Part shown: positions 25,982 through 33,435 of the stretch, one piece after another
How positions within the stretch are numbered: the first letter of the stretch is position 1
Layout: each line of letters begins with the position of its first letter
Assembly: GCA_038227045.1 (NCBI GenBank)
Contig: JBBRQD010000010.1
Location: 1-64,000, forward strand
Direction: 5' to 3'
DNA length: 64,000 bases
DNA from: JANXLS01 sp038227045
GTDB taxonomy: Bacteria; Planctomycetota; SZUA-567; H5-PLA8
Made by a program: the position numbers and the translations under genes
The notes under the pieces: model-generated
The model's database searches: none
Told to the model about the DNA's origin: nothing
Seen by the model: only the letters and a program-made list of their open reading frames with translations

Positions 25982-27208
25982 ATGGTTCTCGCTCCGCGCC
26001 ACAAGACGATTCAAGTTCCCGTGGGCCGCTTTAAGGTGGGCGGCGACGCGCCGGTCTGCGTTCAGTCCATGACCAACACCGACACCGCCGATGCGGCCGG
26101 GACCGCGCAACAAATTATCGAATTGGCGAACGCCGGTTCGGAACTCGTGCGCATCACGGTCAACGTGCCCGAGGCGGCGAAGAAGGTCGCTGAGATCAAG
26201 AAGCGCGTCAACGATGCAGGCATCGACGTGCCGATCATCGGCGACTTCCATTATAACGGGCACAAACTGCTGACTGAATTTCCGGACTGCGCGGTCGCAC
26301 TCGGCAAGTACCGCATCAATCCCGGCAACGTGGGACGGGGCAAGGCGCGCGACGTTCAGTTTTCGACGATCTGCAAAATTGCGAAAGACAACGACAAGCC
26401 AGTGCGCATCGGTGTCAACGCCGGCTCGCTCAATCAAGAACTGGTCCTCGACAAAATGCAGGAGAACACCGACAAGGATTTGGGTAAGGACGCCGACGAA
26501 ATCATTAACGAGTGCATGGTGATCAGCGCGCTGCAGAGCACCGAACTGGCGCTCGAATGCGGGCTGCGCAAAGACCAGATCATCATCTCGTGCAAGATTT
26601 CGAAGCCGGTGCATTTGATCGCGCTGTACCGCGAGCTGTCGAAGAAGACAGATCAGCCGCTGCATCTTGGACTGACCGAAGCGGGCATGGGACTGAAGGG
26701 GCATGTCTGGTCGTCGGCCGCGATGGGGATTTTGCTCGCGGAAGGGATCGGCGATACGATCCGCGTGTCACTGACACCAACGCCCGGCGGCGACCGCTGC
26801 CAGGAAGTGTACGCAGCCTGCGAACTGCTGCAATCGCTCGGCATCCGCTCGTTCGCGCCGTCGGTGACAGCCTGCCCGGGCTGCGGGCGCACGACCAGCA
26901 CGACATTCCAGGAACTCGCCGAACAAGTCCAGGGTTATCTGCGCGAGCAGATGCCGTCGTGGAAGAAGAAATACGAAGGCGTCGAAACGATGACGCTGGC
27001 GGTGATGGGCTGCGTAGTGAACGGGCCGGGCGAATCGAAGGCGGCGAACATCGGCATCAGTCTGCCGGGGACCGGCGAGGAGCCGCATTGCCCGGTGTAT
27101 ATCGACGGCAAAAATTTCACGACATTGCACGGCACGCCCGCGGACCTGGCGATTCAGTTTCGGAAACTGGTGGATGATTATGTTGAGACGAAGTACGTGA
27201 AGCTGTAG
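25982..27208 (+). CDS. ispG: 4-hydroxy-3-methylbut-2-enyl diphosphate synthase IspG
   Basis: IspG (GcpE) reduces methylerythritol cyclodiphosphate to HMBPP in the non-mevalonate isoprenoid pathway. The 4Fe-4S ligands are visible: C298 and C301 in CPGCGR and C344 in MGCVVNGPGE, with E351 as the fourth ligand. The TIM-barrel part begins with VGRFKVGGDAPVCVQSMTNT and contains the conserved RINPGNVG. It has 408 residues, slightly longer than the Escherichia coli enzyme (372). It is a single-gene unit with its own promoter. Its presence indicates that this organism uses the MEP pathway. Confidence 0.97.
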   Translation: MVLAPRHKTIQVPVGRFKVGGDAPVCVQSMTNTDTADAAGTAQQIIELANAGSELVRITVNVPEAAKKVAEIKKRVNDAGIDVPIIGDFHYNGHKLLTEFPDCAVALGKYRINPGNVGRGKARDVQFSTICKIAKDNDKPVRIGVNAGSLNQELVLDKMQENTDKDLGKDADEIINECMVISALQSTELALECGLRKDQIIISCKISKPVHLIALYRELSKKTDQPLHLGLTEAGMGLKGHVWSSAAMGILLAEGIGDTIRVSLTPTPGGDRCQEVYAACELLQSLGIRSFAPSVTACPGCGRTTSTTFQELAEQVQGYLREQMPSWKKKYEGVETMTLAVMGCVVNGPGESKAANIGISLPGTGEEPHCPVYIDGKNFTTLHGTPADLAIQFRKLVDDYVETKYVKL

Positions 27209-27216
27209 GTTTTGCT

Positions 27217-27657
27217 TCAACGATTCCGATTCAGGGCGAGCATGAATTTATGGGGCGTCACGATTTTCGTGCGCCCTATTTTTTTGAGCGAGAGCAAGTG
27301 CCGGCGATCGTTGGTGACCAAATAATCCGCGTCGCCAGCTATGGCGAGTTCGAGAAATTTGCGGTCGGTGATGTCGCGAACAATTATCGGTAACACAATC
27401 CCGCTCGGTTCGATTTTTTCGCTCATCGAATTGATCAATGCGCAAATTTCCGGAACGATGATCGCCTTTTCTTCCAATTTGCTCTTAAATCGCGCCGACG
27501 ACAACGCATCGAGCAATTCCTGTTGAACCGATGTGGACGACAAAAATTGGAAACGCGCGCTGAGAATGCTTTGCAGAACATCGTAGCATGCGCCATCGTT
27601 AAACGGAGTAGTGATTCCCGAAACAAGAATATTGGTATCAATGGGAGCGCGCAGCAT
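27217..27657 (-). CDS. PIN domain toxin (COG1569 type)
   Basis: The product has 146 residues. PIN ribonucleases use a cluster of acidic residues to hold Mg2+: D7 in PIDTNILVSG, an acidic residue in the middle helix, and the pair in LAIAGDADYLVTNDRRHL. This is the COG1569 type, usually the toxin of a type II pair and an mRNA- or tRNA-cleaving enzyme. The ATG at 27657 overlaps the antitoxin gene by 20 bases, so the two are translationally coupled. Its 3' end nearly meets the ispG stop (8 bases). The catalytic set appears complete. Confidence 0.85.
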   Translation of the reverse strand: MLRAPIDTNILVSGITTPFNDGACYDVLQSILSARFQFLSSTSVQQELLDALSSARFKSKLEEKAIIVPEICALINSMSEKIEPSGIVLPIIVRDITDRKFLELAIAGDADYLVTNDRRHLLSLKKIGRTKIVTPHKFMLALNRNR

Positions 27658-27958
27658 TCTGCTTTCGAACCTCCTTTACCGCGGCATTTGCATCCCCCTC
27701 AACTTCTTTTGTGCTCTTATAATGTTTGGCTGTTTTCGTTCGAACTTCTACTAATAACTGTTCGAGTCGCTTACGATTCTTTTCTCGCTGCTCCGCACTT
27801 GCCGTCCCATTTTTTTCCGCACGATGACGAATCGATTTTTTCGCCGCCATCACAACCACTTTGGCATCGCGCGTCAATTCGACAGGTTCGTCGGACGCCA
27901 TGACGCGGTCAACGAATTCATTCAGTGTCATGTGTGTCGTTTCGAGTTCCAGGCGCAT
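27638..27958 (-). CDS. Antitoxin partner of the PIN toxin
   Basis: The product has 106 residues. GGAGG eight bases before ATG 27958 supports this start. The N-terminal half (TLNEFVDRVMASDEPVELTRDAK followed by VVVMA) resembles the Phd/YefM-type DNA-binding fold in its pattern of helix, loop and strand. The C-terminal half is charged and helical (QREKNRKRLEQLL and onwards), as expected for the segment that wraps a toxin. It comes first in the operon, as is normal. The family call is by pattern and context, not by a decisive motif. Confidence 0.75.
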   Translation of the reverse strand: MRLELETTHMTLNEFVDRVMASDEPVELTRDAKVVVMAAKKSIRHRAEKNGTASAEQREKNRKRLEQLLVEVRTKTAKHYKSTKEVEGDANAAVKEVRKQNAARSH

Positions 27959-27988
27959 GTAAAAGTCCTCCTTTATGCAGACATTCTT

Positions 27989-28017
27989 ACTATATCATGA
28001 TAGCAGCGTCCTGGAAA
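27989..28017 (-). promoter_or_regulatory. Promoter with 10-bp palindrome for the toxin-antitoxin operon
   Basis: On the minus strand TTTCCA (28012-28017) and TATAGT (27989-27994) are 17 bases apart and can serve as -35 and -10. The perfect palindrome TATCATGATA (27993-28002) overlaps the -10 element. That is where an antitoxin operator for autorepression would be expected. The role is inferred. Confidence 0.45.
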
Positions 28018-28062
28018 GCGCACGGGCGAAGTCAGGGAAAGCCGTTATTATCGTCGTTCGAT

Positions 28063-29310
28063 ATGGAACCGCGGATCGATTCTCACAGCAAAACGGATGC
28101 GCCTGCCGACGCCGTTTCGCGCCCTCGCGTGCTGATTGTTCACAATCGCTATCGTCAGCCCGGCGGGGAAGATGTGGTCGCGGAGGCTCAGGCGCGGTTG
28201 CTGGCTGAGCGCGGGCATGTGGTGCGCGTTTTTGAAAAAAGCAATTCGGAGATCGATTCGTATTCTTTTTTGCAGAAGGCTGCGTTGTTCTTCAAGACAG
28301 CTGATAATCGCTCCACGGCTGCGGAGATTGCGCGGGTTGTTGCTGAATTCAAGCCGGATGTCGCGCATGTTCACAACACGCTGCCGCTGATCAGTCCGTC
28401 GATTTATGAACCTCTCAATAAGGCTGGCGTGAAGATTGTTCAGTGGCTGCATAATTATCGCCTAGTTTGCCCGGCGGGGACGCTTTATCGCAGTGATGCG
28501 CCGTGTTCTTTGTGCGTTCAAGGCGGCTTGAAACATGCTGTTGAGTACAGTTGCTGGACTGGATCGAAGCTCGCGACGATGGCGCTGGTGCGTATGTTGA
28601 AGATGCATCGCCGCTTAGGCACTTGGCGCGAGCGGGTTGATTTGTTTGTGGCTTTGAACCCGTTTCAAAAACAACTATTGGTCGAATCCGGCGGATTGCC
28701 CGAAGAGAAGATCGTCGTTCAGCCGAATTTCTCCGATGCGCCCGCGCTGGATCAACCGGCTTCGGCGGGCGAGGCTGGAGAATTTCTTTTTATTGGGCGG
28801 CTCACGCCTGAAAAGGGAATTGCGACGCTGTTGCGGGCGATGGCGGCGCTGCGCGGCGTGCCGATTGCGATAGCCGGCGACGGACCATTGAGTGAAACAG
28901 TTGCGCGCGAGTGCGCACAGACGGGACATTTGTGGCTTGGGCAATTGAGCCGCGAGGCGTTGCGTGCGCGTCTGGAGTCCGCGCGTGCGCTGATCTTCGC
29001 ATCGGAGTGGCCGGAGGGCTGTCCGTCGGTGATTCTTGAAGCGCTGTCGTGCGGCAAGCCGGTCATTTCGTCGAGCGTTGCGGGAGCGGCGGCGTTGCTT
29101 CAAGAGGGCAAGACTGCGTTGTTTTTTCCGCCGGGGAATGCCGTGGCTTTGGCGGATTGCGTGCGGCAATTAATCGCGGCTCCACAGCTTGAATCGCGCA
29201 TGGGCGCGGCGGCGCTGGCGCGTTTTACCGAATTTCATTCGCGCGACGCGGGGTATCGAAATTTGATGGGGAATTTTGCGCGGGTGGGGATTGGGGCGGT
29301 CGCTGATTAA
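28063..29310 (+). CDS. Glycosyltransferase family 4
   Basis: The start ATG 28063 gives 415 residues and places the first strand (PRVLIVHNRYRQPGGEDVVA) near the N-terminus; upstream starts at 27997 or 27925 lie within the toxin-antitoxin promoter region. No clear ribosome binding site is seen for any of them. The N-terminal GT-B domain has VHNTLPLISP; the C-terminal nucleotide-sugar domain has FIGRLTPEKGIATLLRAMA and the EX7E-type region ASEWPEGCPSVILEALSCG. Members transfer sugars to lipid-linked or surface polysaccharides. Two cysteines in APCSLCVQGGLKHAVEYSC are characteristic of a subset of this family. No polysaccharide cluster is adjacent. Confidence 0.88.
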   Translation: MEPRIDSHSKTDAPADAVSRPRVLIVHNRYRQPGGEDVVAEAQARLLAERGHVVRVFEKSNSEIDSYSFLQKAALFFKTADNRSTAAEIARVVAEFKPDVAHVHNTLPLISPSIYEPLNKAGVKIVQWLHNYRLVCPAGTLYRSDAPCSLCVQGGLKHAVEYSCWTGSKLATMALVRMLKMHRRLGTWRERVDLFVALNPFQKQLLVESGGLPEEKIVVQPNFSDAPALDQPASAGEAGEFLFIGRLTPEKGIATLLRAMAALRGVPIAIAGDGPLSETVARECAQTGHLWLGQLSREALRARLESARALIFASEWPEGCPSVILEALSCGKPVISSSVAGAAALLQEGKTALFFPPGNAVALADCVRQLIAAPQLESRMGAAALARFTEFHSRDAGYRNLMGNFARVGIGAVAD

Positions 29311-29336
29311 TCGACTCGTGTTTATTAATCAGCGAC
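29299..29336 (+). terminator. 13-bp perfect hairpin over the stop of the GT4 gene
   Basis: GTCGCTGATTAAT (29299-29311) pairs perfectly with ATTAATCAGCGAC (29324-29336) across a 12-base loop. The stop codon of the GT4 gene (29308-29310) lies within the left arm. There is no T-run after it, so it may terminate with Rho or protect the mRNA end. Confidence 0.55.
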
Positions 29337-29373
29337 CTCCCCTCACCCCGCGAGCGATACGGCTGCTCGTCGG

Positions 29374-29394
29374 CCCTCTCCCGGGGGGAGAGGG
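29374..29394. repeat. GC-rich hairpin CCCTCTCCC/GGGAGAGGG
   Basis: CCCTCTCCC (29374-29382) and GGGAGAGGG (29386-29394) form a stem around a GGG loop. This short palindrome, together with the preceding CCTCACCCCG, is a dispersed repeat type I know from many bacterial genomes. It lies between the GT4 and AAA+ genes and may add to termination. Confidence 0.5.
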
Positions 29395-29480
29395 GAATCC
29401 GCGCGCTCTTTACAATTCTGAAATCACAAATATAAGTGGGACGCTCTATCCCTTTCACTGCCTTTCGAGGATTCCATACC

Positions 29481-31286
29481 ATGTCCGACGCTATTTCTCC
29501 CTGGGCGCTTGAATTGAAGCAGATTTATCAAGGCGGCGCGGCGAATACGTTCCTGCTGCATGGCAACGTGAACGACCGCGAAGCGATGGGGCCGGATGAC
29601 GCGCGGGAATTTGTGAGCCTCAAGCAGTATTTGATCTGCGAGCGCTTCGCAAAAATGGATTGCGTGATCAGCTACGATCAGGCTGCGGGAATTCAGTTTT
29701 CGCAGAACGAAATGCGCGAAGATTTCGCGAGGGTTGCGAAGGCAATCGACACCGTTCAAAGTACGACGTACGCCGACCGCCTGCCGCGCGAACCGGCTCG
29801 CGCGCTGCCGCTGATCGAACGCTATCTGCGCACGCGCATCGGCGACAAGCCGGATTTCGGCGCGGCGGTGATCATCGATTACGCGCACTTCGTCGCGCCC
29901 GCGAGCCTCGGCTACAGCTTCAGCCAGGACGATGCGTCCTGCCTGATTACGCTGCATAAATGGTCCAGCGAACCGGCGTTTCGCAACGCCGAGATCGTCA
30001 TTGTGCTGATTACCGAGAACCTTTCGGACCTGCATCCGATGCTGGTCCGTTCGCCCTTCACGGCGAAGATTCACATTCCGTTGCCGGACCCGGAGCAGCG
30101 CCTGGCGTACTTGCAGGCGCATCCGGAGCTCAAGCCCGGCGAACTGGAGCGCATCAGCACGCTAAGCGCCGAGGAGATCGCCATTCACACGGCGGGATTG
30201 TCGCGCGTGAACATCGATCATTTGATTCGCCGCGCGCGGACGCTGACTAACGAAGGCGCGAAGGCGGCAGTCTTGAAAGAGGCTCGCGCGGTCAGCAAGC
30301 AAGTGGCCGAGACCGAAGCGCTGCTGCCGTTTCCGCGCCTGGACCTCGACGCGCTCTTTGAGGAAAAAAAGGCGCTCATCGAAAAGGAGTGCTTCGGGCT
30401 GCTCGAATTCCTGAAGCCGAAACGCGGACTCGACTCGCTCAGCGGCCACGAGGCGGCCAAAGCGTGGCTGATCGAAGACGCCAAATTGTTGAAAGAGGGC
30501 AAGCTCGACGCGCTGCCGATGGGCTATTTGATCTGCGGGCCGGTCGGGACCGGCAAGACGTACATGATGACGTGTTACGCGGCGACACTGGGCATTCCGT
30601 GCGTGAAGCTGATGAATTTCCGCAGCCAGTGGCAGGGCGCGACCGAGGGCAATTGGGAGAAGATTCTCAATACGCTGAAGGCGACCGGGCCGGTGGCGGT
30701 GATCATCGACGAAGCCGACGCGGCGCTGGGCAATCGCGACAATTCCGGGGACAGCGGCACCAGTTCGCGCGTCTTTTCGATGCTGGCTCAGCAGATGGGC
30801 GACACGCAGTACCGCGGCAAGATTCTGTGGTTTCTGCTGACCTGCCGCCCGGATCTGCTACCGATCGATTTGAAGCGGCAGGGGCGCGCGGAGGTCCACA
30901 TTCCGTTGTTTTATCCCGAGACCGACGACGAGAAGCGCAATTATTTCACGATTCTGGCGAAGAAAAACGGCGGCACACTCGACTCGAAAGACGTGCCCGC
31001 CAGCGCGTTGAAAATGCGGCTTTCGGGAGCGGACATCGAAGGGCTGGCGATTCGCGCAAAACGCCGCGCGCTGCTGGCGGGATCGCCGAACATCCGCGTG
31101 GAAGATCTCGAAGCCGTGCTCAAGAATTTCATTCCGCCCACCAATTCGGAAGAGGTGGAGCTGCAGATTCTCGCCGCGGTGGTGGAGTGCACGCACATCG
31201 ATTTTCTACCGCCCGATTTGCGAAAATTGGATCGCGGCGAGGCGCTGTTGCGCTTTACGGCGTTGAAGCAGAAATTTGGGAGTTGA
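29481..31286 (+). CDS. AAA+ ATPase with degenerate N-terminal ATPase half (Ycf46-like plan)
   Basis: The start ATG 29481 (GAGG at 29467-29470) gives 601 residues. The C-terminal half is a complete AAA+ module: Walker A GPVGTGKT at 353-360, Walker B VIIDEAD around D410/E411, and an arginine in VFSMLAQQMGD-type helices ahead of LLTCRPDLLP. The N-terminal half repeats the fold without a Walker A (FLLHGNVND in its place), but with a Walker B-like AAVIIDYAHFV and a sensor-like IVIVLITENLSDLHP. This plan of one dead and one live ATPase resembles Ycf46-type proteins, whose function is poorly known. A remodelling role is the general expectation. It has no partner gene nearby. Confidence 0.75.
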   Translation: MSDAISPWALELKQIYQGGAANTFLLHGNVNDREAMGPDDAREFVSLKQYLICERFAKMDCVISYDQAAGIQFSQNEMREDFARVAKAIDTVQSTTYADRLPREPARALPLIERYLRTRIGDKPDFGAAVIIDYAHFVAPASLGYSFSQDDASCLITLHKWSSEPAFRNAEIVIVLITENLSDLHPMLVRSPFTAKIHIPLPDPEQRLAYLQAHPELKPGELERISTLSAEEIAIHTAGLSRVNIDHLIRRARTLTNEGAKAAVLKEARAVSKQVAETEALLPFPRLDLDALFEEKKALIEKECFGLLEFLKPKRGLDSLSGHEAAKAWLIEDAKLLKEGKLDALPMGYLICGPVGTGKTYMMTCYAATLGIPCVKLMNFRSQWQGATEGNWEKILNTLKATGPVAVIIDEADAALGNRDNSGDSGTSSRVFSMLAQQMGDTQYRGKILWFLLTCRPDLLPIDLKRQGRAEVHIPLFYPETDDEKRNYFTILAKKNGGTLDSKDVPASALKMRLSGADIEGLAIRAKRRALLAGSPNIRVEDLEAVLKNFIPPTNSEEVELQILAAVVECTHIDFLPPDLRKLDRGEALLRFTALKQKFGS

Positions 31287-31605
31287 AGGGGAGTCTCTCG
31301 CAAAGACGCACAGAACAGCAATACAGGAAGACAAGAAGAAAACGGCAATACATTTTTAATAACTATTGATCCGCGCGCGGTTAATGCGACACCGCCAGAA
31401 TGCAGGCTGGAAGCCTGCATGATGTCGCATTAAACATGCGCGAGGAATAAGCCGTTTAACAGTTATGTTTTTTTGGAAGCCGAATTGTGTTCAGGAATCA
31501 CTACGCTGTACTAAATTGTGAGCGTTTGCTGAGAGAATTTCGCAGGAATTTGCTGATTCGAATACGTCTTATTGAGATGAGCCGTAACTCGAAAGGAATT
31601 AGAAA
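31287..31605 (+). other. Intergenic region with large hairpin
   Basis: This 319-base stretch between two co-directional genes contains the palindrome at 31381-31433 (listed separately), a piece of the CGCAAAGACGC-type dispersed repeat at about 31300, and, near the end, the ribosome binding site AAAGGA for the next gene. No promoter with both boxes was found. No RNA gene was recognised. Confidence 0.4.
31381..31433. repeat. Nested palindrome with GCAGGCTGGAAGCCTGC core
   Basis: The outer stem TTAATGCGACA (31381-31391) pairs with TGTCGCATTAA (31423-31433); an inner stem ATGCAGGCT (31400-31408) pairs with AGCCTGCAT (31412-31420) around GGA. The inner unit GCAGGCTGGAAGCCTGC recurs at 58319-58378. 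It is a dispersed intergenic repeat, known in style from planctomycete-like genomes. Confidence 0.7.
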
Positions 31606-33315
31606 TTGAAAACTCAATTCGCGATTGTGTGCACTGTTCTGGGCCTCGCACTCTTTGCGCATGGCGATTCGCGTGGCGGGCAAACACAATACGATTCGGG
31701 CGATCCGACGGCCGATGAACAACGCGTATTGGAGCTGATCAACCGCGCCCGCGCGAACCCGACCGCGGAAGGCACACGGCTGGGGATCGACATCAACGAA
31801 GGTCTGCCTGCCGGAGACACCGCCGTACCGCGCCCGCCGCTGGCCATGAACAAAATTCTTCTGGGCACGGCCCGAGCGCATAGCGACGACATGTATACGC
31901 GCAAGTTTTTCGATCACGTAAATCCGGACGGCAAAGATCCGTTTCAGCGCATCATTGCCGCCGGGTTTACCTATGCAGCCGCTGGCGAGAATATCGCCAC
32001 GGGCGGCGGCTTTTCGGCGACGGCGCTGGAAGACATTTTAATGATCGATACCGGCATTCCGGGGCGCGGTCATCGCGTAAATCTTCTCAATCCCGACAGT
32101 ATAGTCTTTCGCGAAATCGGCATTGGTTATCATTTGGGCGCCAATCTCGAAACGGTGACGAGCACGGGCAATCCGCCGTTTCAGACGAAAGATTTCATCA
32201 CGCAGGATTTTGGGACGGCTCTTTCAGGAACGACAGGACCGTTCGTGCTGGGCGTGGTCTACAACGACGCGAACCACAATAATTTCTACGACCAGGGCGA
32301 GGGGCTTGTGGGCGTGACGGTGACGCCGGACAGCGGCAGTTTCTTCGCGGTCACCGGAACGGCGGGCGGTTTCGCATTTCCAGTGGGCACGTCCGGCACG
32401 CTGATAGTTACGGCGTCGGGCGGCGGGCTCGCGTCGCCCATTACCATGCAGGTCACGCTGACTGGCGTGAATGTGAAGGTCGATTTTAACGGCATGGCGG
32501 CAGCGCCCTCCGGCCCGAAGATCACCAGCCCGCTCACAGCAAGCGGCATGCAAAATGTCAGCTTCACGTATACGGCGACGGCGTCGGGCACTCAGCCGAT
32601 CTCATTCACCGCGACCGGGCTGCCGGCGGGATTGACGTTGAGCGGCTCAACGATCTCGGGCATTCCAACGCAGTCGGGGCAATTCCTGGTGACGCTCACC
32701 GCGACGAATGGCCAGGGAAGCGATCCCGAAACGCTCGTGATCACCATCGCCCCGCCGCCTGTTTCGGCGACCTTGACCGATACCGATGGCGACGGTTTCC
32801 CCGACGAAATTGAGACTGCCATGGGCACGTCGCCGGCGAACGCAAGCGACACGCCGTTCGGCGGCGCGCATGCCGTCGCCGAGACGCTGGTTTTGACGAA
32901 GCACCAGATCAAGCTGAACTTTGCGCTGACGCTCCACGATTCCATCATGCTCTCCGGAACCGTGGCAATTCCAGCGGAATTCGCCATTGGAGGAAAGACG
33001 GCGACGCTGGATGTCGGCGGCGTGATTCGCACGTTCGCGTTCGATGCGAAAGGCAATGGCCTCTCGGGCACGGATACGATGAAGCTCCACATCAAAGCAC
33101 CGAAAGGCGTCGTGTCCGATCAGACGGCTTCGTTCTCTGTAAGAATAATGAAGGCCACCGTCGCTTCCCTGCTCACGGACGAAGGTCTCGTGAATGCGGA
33201 TTTCAGCGGGAACGTGGCGGTGCCTATGATTCTGTTGTTCAACCAACACTATTATACGGCGACACCATCGCTCGTTTACAAAGCGCGGAAAGGCAAGACC
33301 GCGCTGGCGAAATGA
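31606..33315 (+). CDS. Secreted CAP-domain protein with SdrD B-like, putative Ig and calcium-repeat modules
   Basis: The start is TTG 31606 with AAAGGA eight bases before it; it gives 569 residues and a signal peptide (about 1-20). A CAP (SCP/PR-1) domain follows (about 35-200), with HSDDMYTRKFFDHVNPDG and AGENIATGGG as its typical motifs. Then come an SdrD B-like module (VYNDANHNNFYDQGE), a putative Ig fold (GPKITSPLTASG to LVITIA), a thrombospondin-type calcium loop (DTDGDGFPDEIE) and a C-terminal beta domain (about 425-569) that resembles the end of the S53 peptidase at 7412. CAP proteins bind lipids, polymers or metal and are secreted; the catalytic role, if any, is unknown. Confidence 0.85.
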   Translation: MKTQFAIVCTVLGLALFAHGDSRGGQTQYDSGDPTADEQRVLELINRARANPTAEGTRLGIDINEGLPAGDTAVPRPPLAMNKILLGTARAHSDDMYTRKFFDHVNPDGKDPFQRIIAAGFTYAAAGENIATGGGFSATALEDILMIDTGIPGRGHRVNLLNPDSIVFREIGIGYHLGANLETVTSTGNPPFQTKDFITQDFGTALSGTTGPFVLGVVYNDANHNNFYDQGEGLVGVTVTPDSGSFFAVTGTAGGFAFPVGTSGTLIVTASGGGLASPITMQVTLTGVNVKVDFNGMAAAPSGPKITSPLTASGMQNVSFTYTATASGTQPISFTATGLPAGLTLSGSTISGIPTQSGQFLVTLTATNGQGSDPETLVITIAPPPVSATLTDTDGDGFPDEIETAMGTSPANASDTPFGGAHAVAETLVLTKHQIKLNFALTLHDSIMLSGTVAIPAEFAIGGKTATLDVGGVIRTFAFDAKGNGLSGTDTMKLHIKAPKGVVSDQTASFSVRIMKATVASLLTDEGLVNADFSGNVAVPMILLFNQHYYTATPSLVYKARKGKTALAK

Positions 33316-33435
33316 ACCATTTGCTGGCACCCCTGCCGGGGAGCGGAGAATTTCGCCGCACGTGTTCCGGTGGTGTCGGCCGGGTACGGCCTCAACCACC
33401 GGTTAATAGCTGACATCCCTCCGGGATGAACTCCG
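33316..33435. repeat. Dispersed repeat with CATCCCTCCGGGATG palindrome
   Basis: Between two convergent genes lie CACCCCTGCCGGGG (about 33331), CCGGTGGTGTCGGCCGGG with its partner CAACCACCGG, and CATCCCTCCGGGATG at about 33413-33427. The last belongs to a family with constant core CCCTCCGGG also found at 50822, 50908 and 60213. It probably ends both transcripts. Confidence 0.6.
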
